From UBA1737 sp964541525 (GTDB lineage: Bacteria > Bacillota_I > Bacilli_A > ML615J-28 > CAG-313), in NCBI GenBank assembly GCA_964541525.1, contig CAZIQF010000040.1:1-10594 (forward strand): DNA of 10,594 nucleotides. Direction: 5' to 3'. Below, piece after piece: positions 7,901-10,594 of the stretch. The translations under genes were made by a program, and so were the position numbers. The notes under the pieces were generated by a model. It saw only the letters and a list, made by a program, of their open reading frames with translations. It ran no database searches and had not been told where the DNA came from. Numbering within the stretch: the stretch's first letter is position 1; each line of letters begins with the position of its first letter.

Positions 7901-8868
7901 TATTCATCTTTTAATGCAAAAATAGTTCTTAAAGCTAAAGTAGTTTTTCCTTGACCACTAGAAGTTTTAATTATAGTAATAGTATTATTATTGATTGAAT
8001 CTATAATTTCCTTTTCAATCTCTTTTCTTTCTATAGGCAAATTATTTGCGATATCAGTTGCTGTAGCTTTTTTACCCTCATAATAACTTGAAATATGATT
8101 TTCATTTTTTATGAAATTAATTTTTTGGATCCAAGAATGAGCAGGATTTTTCTCTCCTTTACTTATTTCAAATTTAACCTTTTCTATGCATTTTATTAAA
8201 TCTTGATAAGTAACAATCCCACCAACAGTCATGTTATCTAAACATAATAATTTTATAGCATTCGCATATAAAGATATATTATTAACATTTATTTGAAATC
8301 TTGAAATTAGAAGATTTTCAATTTCATTTTCTAAACTACTTTTTTCTATTTTTTTAAATATAAGACAAGAAAAAAAGTCATCAAAGTTAAAATTATCCCA
8401 ACTCCAATTTGAATTTTCTTCTTTGATTTCCTCAACCTGATTTTTCCAATATTTTATAGAAGTTGAATCAAGATTTTTTGCAAACAATTTACTAAGATTT
8501 CCATTTGCTACAGGAAAATCATATACAAGTTTAAAAACTCTATCTTTGCTAATCAAATAAGTCTCAAGAAAATTTTTTAAGACACTTTTCAAAAAACTAG
8601 CATTCTGTCTTTGAGTAGAATATTTCAATTGAATATGTGTTATTTCTTTTTCGTTATTAGTCACTTTTATTTTATCAATATCTTCAACACCTTCTAAATT
8701 AAAAACTACGCTTTCATCAGAAGATAGTAATATTAAATAGCATGAATAAAGAAATTGATATGAATATCCACTTAAAGCATTTCGCCCGCCATCTCTTGTT
8801 GCTATTAGTTCATCAATATTTTTACATGGAGCCTTCTTTTTCTTTTTATTCTTATTATTAATTTCCAT
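4930..8868 (-). CDS. Cap4/DUF4297-type nuclease fused to a STAND-like NTPase (Avs-like defence protein)
   Basis: This is a 1312-residue protein. Residues about 20-230 resemble the Cap4 (DUF4297) PD-(D/E)xK nuclease. They include D-G-G at 26-28, S-G-Y-S-Y-Q38-F-L, V-F-N-L-E59-G-V-E-D-I-D at 55-65 and H-I-Q80-L-K82-Y-S, the last being the usual (E/Q)-x-K. A P-loop NTPase follows. Its Walker A is T-S-S-G-Q-G-K308-T-T (first Gly replaced by Ser), its Walker B is I-L-L-F-D359-N-L-N, and the sensor T-T-R lies at 388-390. A winged-helix-like L-H545-P-I-R548 sits at 544-548. The remaining 750 residues are helical and probably sense the trigger, as in STAND proteins. The architecture matches Avs-type sensors with nuclease effectors, although it is shorter than many of those. 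The extreme N-terminus is lysine-rich (residues 6-12). The start is supported by AAAAGGAA 9 nt upstream. The gene ends TGA TAA and probably acts alone. Confidence 0.8.
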   Translation of the reverse strand: MEINNKNKKKKKAPCKNIDELIATRDGGRNALSGYSYQFLYSCYLILLSSDESVVFNLEGVEDIDKIKVTNNEKEITHIQLKYSTQRQNASFLKSVLKNFLETYLISKDRVFKLVYDFPVANGNLSKLFAKNLDSTSIKYWKNQVEEIKEENSNWSWDNFNFDDFFSCLIFKKIEKSSLENEIENLLISRFQINVNNISLYANAIKLLCLDNMTVGGIVTYQDLIKCIEKVKFEISKGEKNPAHSWIQKINFIKNENHISSYYEGKKATATDIANNLPIERKEIEKEIIDSINNNTITIIKTSSGQGKTTLALRTIFALKDEYTPYQITYCNNVSELNHIVEYFYMRTRIGEKPILLFDNLNSNLSQWNMLAQLMQNGVSYHYKIIVTTRESDWYNFSGDVSDLHSIKIIKPELLESEAKLIFENLKKVGKIHSEVKDWKNAWNKISDKKLLIEYVYLLTHGEMIADRIANQMKNIAMENCGHIKCEILRKVCFADMCDIKIKMVNLINEIQGIVSYDVSEIMKSLSNEFFINIISNGNYIEGLHPIRSQHIVNYLHENISLDDTAVSVTKIVEKSDIAVLMSNYPQYVSNKIETYTKIIDSWWGTLDLSNYVEAIRGIFSGSVLVYYRDNKEIFDDAFKRGGLPLLITDICPFAKFKEYNEELNTLDRMLEMFPDNENVKALVETKKTMPSFAVEQTDIYFLCLAIYKRLKNVVFTNITDINSYAKIVDWLYNINSTMNLAANINLEYLWSVSEQVSIETMSSLMYLSFCGNKDTYISYVNKNISNILTFLKQKTNSHILFIDNSSKEIIVKYILEASKINNANKESVTRLTFICKTLPIFDYYCADAIKPKIDLLNIYKIPSDDHKRMPKRNIIISFHQEFNGLWLKTLQSNYEFETVKEWCEHWLQVREYACEMLNLSCLCMYKLLGKINLGNGGKLFDDICAKYNNIMVAHLSYPRENRPFETTPEIVEKFAKAKRGYFMDLQNYSQQFVKFIQKQERAEKLVMHDLNRALAGIHNVQKFFDELLLEGDLLVKHNELKQIEERVLLDTHMCCKYYSLNQPNSYFNKYQIKKWYLDFQTNNIQKLNNNIMGIKEEYDVIFPKEAYRDDIFMSYPIILKKFDITNENMLNDFLIKTLEFANSPYDYLILLLSTEDGKVMNEAMKFPKGCYKYLHDSLIEGVEKEMNDWYMPYPINVNAEILECFEESLVLQPPKSTKPYLGVIADIAEKLWMYSKNREILTKKLDELYLYKNLEKIKSEISKMVEENKDKFNYENYSYLDSLCQEVFNGKYFGDEELNKIYEIIQSKSTS

Positions 8869-8908
8869 TTATATTATTCCTTTTAAAACAAAGTTGTTGT
8901 CTCTTCAC

Positions 8909-8953
8909 AGACTTTTTATCAGTATGAGCAAGGTTCAGTTCGATAAAAAGTCT
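8909..8953. repeat. Perfect 12-bp inverted repeat before the Cap4-STAND gene
   Basis: AGACTTTTTATC at 8909-8920 is matched exactly by GATAAAAAGTCT at 8942-8953, with a 21-nt spacer. It ends about 40 bp upstream of the Cap4-STAND start, so it may form a stem-loop in the 5' leader or act as two protein half-sites. On the minus strand it is not followed by a U-run, so it does not look like a terminator for the ATPase gene. On the plus strand a T7 run follows, but no plus-strand gene precedes it. Confidence 0.7.
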
Positions 8954-8959
8954 CGATTA

Positions 8960-9058
8960 TTTTTTTGCTATTTTTGTATGTTATTTTAGTATTTTTATCC
9001 CATTTTTAACATTTTTTATGTTTTTTTCTTAATTTTCAATGATTTTTAGCTGCTTTTT
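8960..9058. promoter_or_regulatory. Ten helically phased T-tracts, probable curved DNA
   Basis: Plus-strand runs of four to seven T occur at 8960, 8971, 8984, 8992, 9003, 9012, 9021, 9033, 9043 and 9054. Their centres are on average about 10.3 bp apart, close to one helical turn. Phased A/T tracts of this kind bend DNA in a known way. On the minus strand they are A-tracts upstream of the Cap4-STAND gene, where they could stimulate a promoter or attract AT-binding nucleoid proteins. Confidence 0.6.
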
Positions 9059-9064
9059 AATGAA

Positions 9065-9096
9065 TTATGCTTGAGACAAAAAGCATAACTCTTATG
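9065..9096. repeat. Pair of overlapping, mutually exclusive small hairpins
   Basis: TTATGCTT (9065-9072) pairs with AAGCATAA (9081-9088) over an 8-nt loop. CATAA (9084-9088) can instead pair with TTATG (9092-9096) over a 3-nt loop. On the minus strand the second hairpin comes first and is followed by CTTTTTGTCT, a weak terminator-like arrangement about 110 bp after the ATPase stop. Both stems are AT-rich and short, so function is uncertain. Confidence 0.3.
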
Positions 9097-9206
9097 TGAG
9101 GAATTGACAAAAAGTATTCATATAAAACCACTACGAATAGAATTAACACATTTTTTATAATCTAATGCAACACTTATTATGACATTTATTACGACAAATT
9201 AAATAT

Positions 9207-10439
9207 CTAATTAAAATAAAAATTATTTCTTATAAATTCCGCAATATTCGCATGAATAATACCATTACGTTTTTGAATTAAAAAATCTGTTGTTAATACA
9301 TATTTAGGATAATTATCTTTAATTAATTCTAAAGGAGTATATTCTCTGTCTTCAGTCTTTTTACTTTCTAAAATTGTATAAGCAACTTGTAAATATGCAT
9401 AATTCAAATAATCATCTCTTAATATAAAGTCGCATTCAAGTAGTCCTATTCTCCCAATACTTACTGTATATTTTTTGCTTCTTGCATAAGTATATATTAC
9501 ATTTTCTAATGCAGGACCATAGTTTATTCTATTATCAGTATTTAGTGAATAATAAAATGATGAATCTGCTAAATAGTATTTCTTTTCACCTTTTAATGAG
9601 CGTTTACTCTTCATATCAAATCTATCACATTGATAAATTATTTTGGCACTAACAAGTATTTCAATGTATTTAGTTATTGTTTCTCTTCTAACCTTAATAC
9701 CTGCATTTTCTAAACCTTTTTGAATACTTAAAACGCTCATTGTTTGTCCATAGTTATTAATTATAAAATTCTTCACTAAGTTAAATGTTTCTACAGTTCT
9801 AACTTTAATTCTTCTCTTAATATCTTTTTCAAATATTTCTTCAACAGTAGCTCTAGTATAAGATCTTTTATCTATAATTGAATCATATTGTATTGCTTTT
9901 GGAAAGCCACCTTCAATAATATAATTATTAAGTTCATTTAATATATTAGAATCAACTGGTTTATTAAAAAACTTCTTCATTTCTAAATATTCATAAAATG
10001 ATAAAGTAAATACTTCAAATTCAATATACCTACCTGTAAGTTTTGTTACTAATTCACCACTTAATAAATACGAATTAGAGCCAGTGATAAATATAGAATA
10101 TTCTCCGTCATTTCTAAATGCATTAATTACCTCTTCAAAATCTTTAATATTTTGAATTTCATCGATAAAAATGTATTTAGTTCCACTAATATTAGAATAT
10201 GAATCTAATAATTCTTCTAAAGCTTGTTTTGTTTTAACTTTACTATACTTTCTACTGTCTAAGTCAATAAAAACACAATTTTCTTCACTTATTCCACTTT
10301 GCAATATTTCATCCATTATCATAAGCATTATAGATGATTTCCCACATCTTCTAACACCAGTAATTACTTTTATAATATCTGTATCATGATAGAATCCTCT
10401 TATTCTTTTTAAGTACTCTTCTCTTTTATATAAATTCAT
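9207..10439 (-). CDS. AAA_14/DUF4143-type P-loop ATPase
   Basis: This 410-residue protein is close to the usual length of the family. The N-terminal ATPase domain has Walker A G28-V-R-R-C-G-K34-S-S, Walker B Y-I-F-I-D93-E94-I-Q and sensor F-I-T-G-S-N-S at 117-123, followed by L-T-G-R-Y. A helical/winged-helix middle follows. The C-terminal DUF4143 region holds A-L-E312-N, L-E335-C-D337-F-I and L-Q351-V, the pattern of a PD-(D/E)xK-like fold with partly altered residues. The cellular role of this widespread bacterial and archaeal family is not established. An upstream ATG (10457) exists, but AGGAG lies 7 nt before the ATG at 10439 and the promoter would start transcription about at 10457, so 10439 is preferred. 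It is transcribed on its own, and nothing ties it to the defence genes except position. Confidence 0.88.
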   Translation of the reverse strand: MNLYKREEYLKRIRGFYHDTDIIKVITGVRRCGKSSIMLMIMDEILQSGISEENCVFIDLDSRKYSKVKTKQALEELLDSYSNISGTKYIFIDEIQNIKDFEEVINAFRNDGEYSIFITGSNSYLLSGELVTKLTGRYIEFEVFTLSFYEYLEMKKFFNKPVDSNILNELNNYIIEGGFPKAIQYDSIIDKRSYTRATVEEIFEKDIKRRIKVRTVETFNLVKNFIINNYGQTMSVLSIQKGLENAGIKVRRETITKYIEILVSAKIIYQCDRFDMKSKRSLKGEKKYYLADSSFYYSLNTDNRINYGPALENVIYTYARSKKYTVSIGRIGLLECDFILRDDYLNYAYLQVAYTILESKKTEDREYTPLELIKDNYPKYVLTTDFLIQKRNGIIHANIAEFIRNNFYFN

Positions 10440-10446
10440 AAAATCA

Positions 10447-10451
10447 CTCCT
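10447..10451 (-). promoter_or_regulatory. Ribosome binding site that sets the ATPase start
   Basis: AGGAG on the minus strand is 7 nt before the ATG at 10439. The alternative ATG at 10457 lies upstream of it and coincides with the predicted transcription start, so it could hardly be used. Confidence 0.75.
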
Positions 10452-10463
10452 ATTCATAATACA

Positions 10464-10492
10464 ATTATATCATTTTAAATTAAAAAATACAA
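10464..10492 (-). promoter_or_regulatory. Extended -10 promoter of the DUF4143 ATPase gene
   Basis: TGATATAAT (10464-10472) is a perfect extended -10 (TGnTATAAT). It is 17 bp from TTGTAT (10487-10492), which shares the TTG of the -35 consensus. Transcription would start near 10457, giving a leader of about 18 nt that contains the ribosome binding site. Confidence 0.65.
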
Positions 10493-10539
10493 TTTAAATA
10501 GTCAATTTTTGTGAAAAAAATAATTTTTGTCTATTTAAA
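10493..10539. repeat. Imperfect 13-bp inverted repeat next to the ATPase promoter
   Basis: TTTAAATAGTCAA (10493-10505) pairs with TTGTCTATTTAAA (10527-10539) at 12 of 13 positions, with a 21-nt spacer. It abuts the -35 element on its upstream side, a position suited to an activator or other regulator site. The arms are AT-rich, which raises the chance of coincidence. Confidence 0.5.
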
Positions 10540-10594
10540 ACTATAATTTGTTCATACCAAATAGGTTGCAACATCAGATTGCTTTTGTCTTACT

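Larger units (their letters stand above)
8869..9206. other. 338-bp gene-free, strongly AT-rich regulatory gap
   Basis: No gene of credible length is seen on either strand. In order from the STAND gene it holds a perfect 12-bp inverted repeat (8909-8953), a run of helically phased T-tracts (8960-9058), two overlapping small hairpins (9065-9096), and about 110 bp of unremarkable AT-rich DNA down to the stop of the ATPase gene. The promoter of the Cap4-STAND gene must lie here or further upstream. I could not find a convincing -35/-10 pair for it. Confidence 0.6.

Noticed and set aside
9104..9125. TTGACA followed by TATAAA on the plus strand as a promoter
   Set aside because: The spacing between the two hexamers is only about 11 bp and no plus-strand gene follows.
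8900..9130. CRISPR array or retron-type RNA suggested by the repeats in the gap
   Set aside because: There are no regularly repeated units of constant length with unique spacers, and no reverse transcriptase gene is nearby.
10171..10389. Plus-strand open frame of 72 codons inside the ATPase gene
   Set aside because: It is antisense to the Walker A/B coding region of a conserved gene and has no initiation signals.
10565..10590. GCAA/TTGC stem followed by TTTTG as a terminator on the plus strand
   Set aside because: The stem is only 4 bp and there is no plus-strand gene before it within the window.

Overview
The window is a very A+T-rich stretch (about one quarter G+C by eye) that reads cleanly in the standard bacterial code. 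Trp is encoded by TGG throughout, and the largest gene ends in TGA. Strong AGGAGG-type ribosome binding sites and an extended -10 promoter suggest a low-GC Gram-positive (Bacillota-like) host. The genus cannot be told from the sequence. All recognisable genes lie on the minus strand, so transcription runs from high to low coordinates. Their content is that of an anti-phage defence island.

Layout in order of transcription. (1) 10439-9207 is an AAA_14/DUF4143-type P-loop ATPase with its own good promoter (10464-10492), which is flanked upstream by an imperfect 13-bp inverted repeat. (2) The 338-bp gap 9206-8869 holds no gene. It contains ten T-tracts phased at about one per helical turn (probable curved DNA), a perfect 12-bp inverted repeat, and a small pair of competing hairpins. 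(3) 8868-4930 is a 1312-residue protein with an N-terminal Cap4/DUF4297-type nuclease domain, a STAND-like P-loop NTPase and a long helical C-terminus. This is the architecture of Avs-like phage sensors. (4) 4816-253 is a tight four-cistron operon. It encodes a SIR2-type NAD+-cleaving effector, a HerA-type hexameric ATPase, an unrecognised 330-residue protein with an R-x4-H HEPN-like motif, and an HNH endonuclease that is split by an apparent one-base frameshift. Region 1-252 is AT-rich flank without a supportable gene.

SIR2 plus HerA is the known two-gene SIR2-HerA (Nezha) abortive-infection system, in which a HerA ring and SIR2 subunits form a complex that depletes NAD+ on infection. Here two further genes follow within about 20 nt of each other, one a putative HEPN ribonuclease and the other an HNH nuclease. 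This raises the possibility of an extended SIR2-HerA-HEPN-HNH system that has recently lost its last component. The Cap4-STAND gene 113 bp upstream is probably an independent defence module. The most notable non-coding signals are the phased T-tracts and the two inverted repeats, both with 21-nt spacers, that lie before the ATPase and Cap4-STAND genes.
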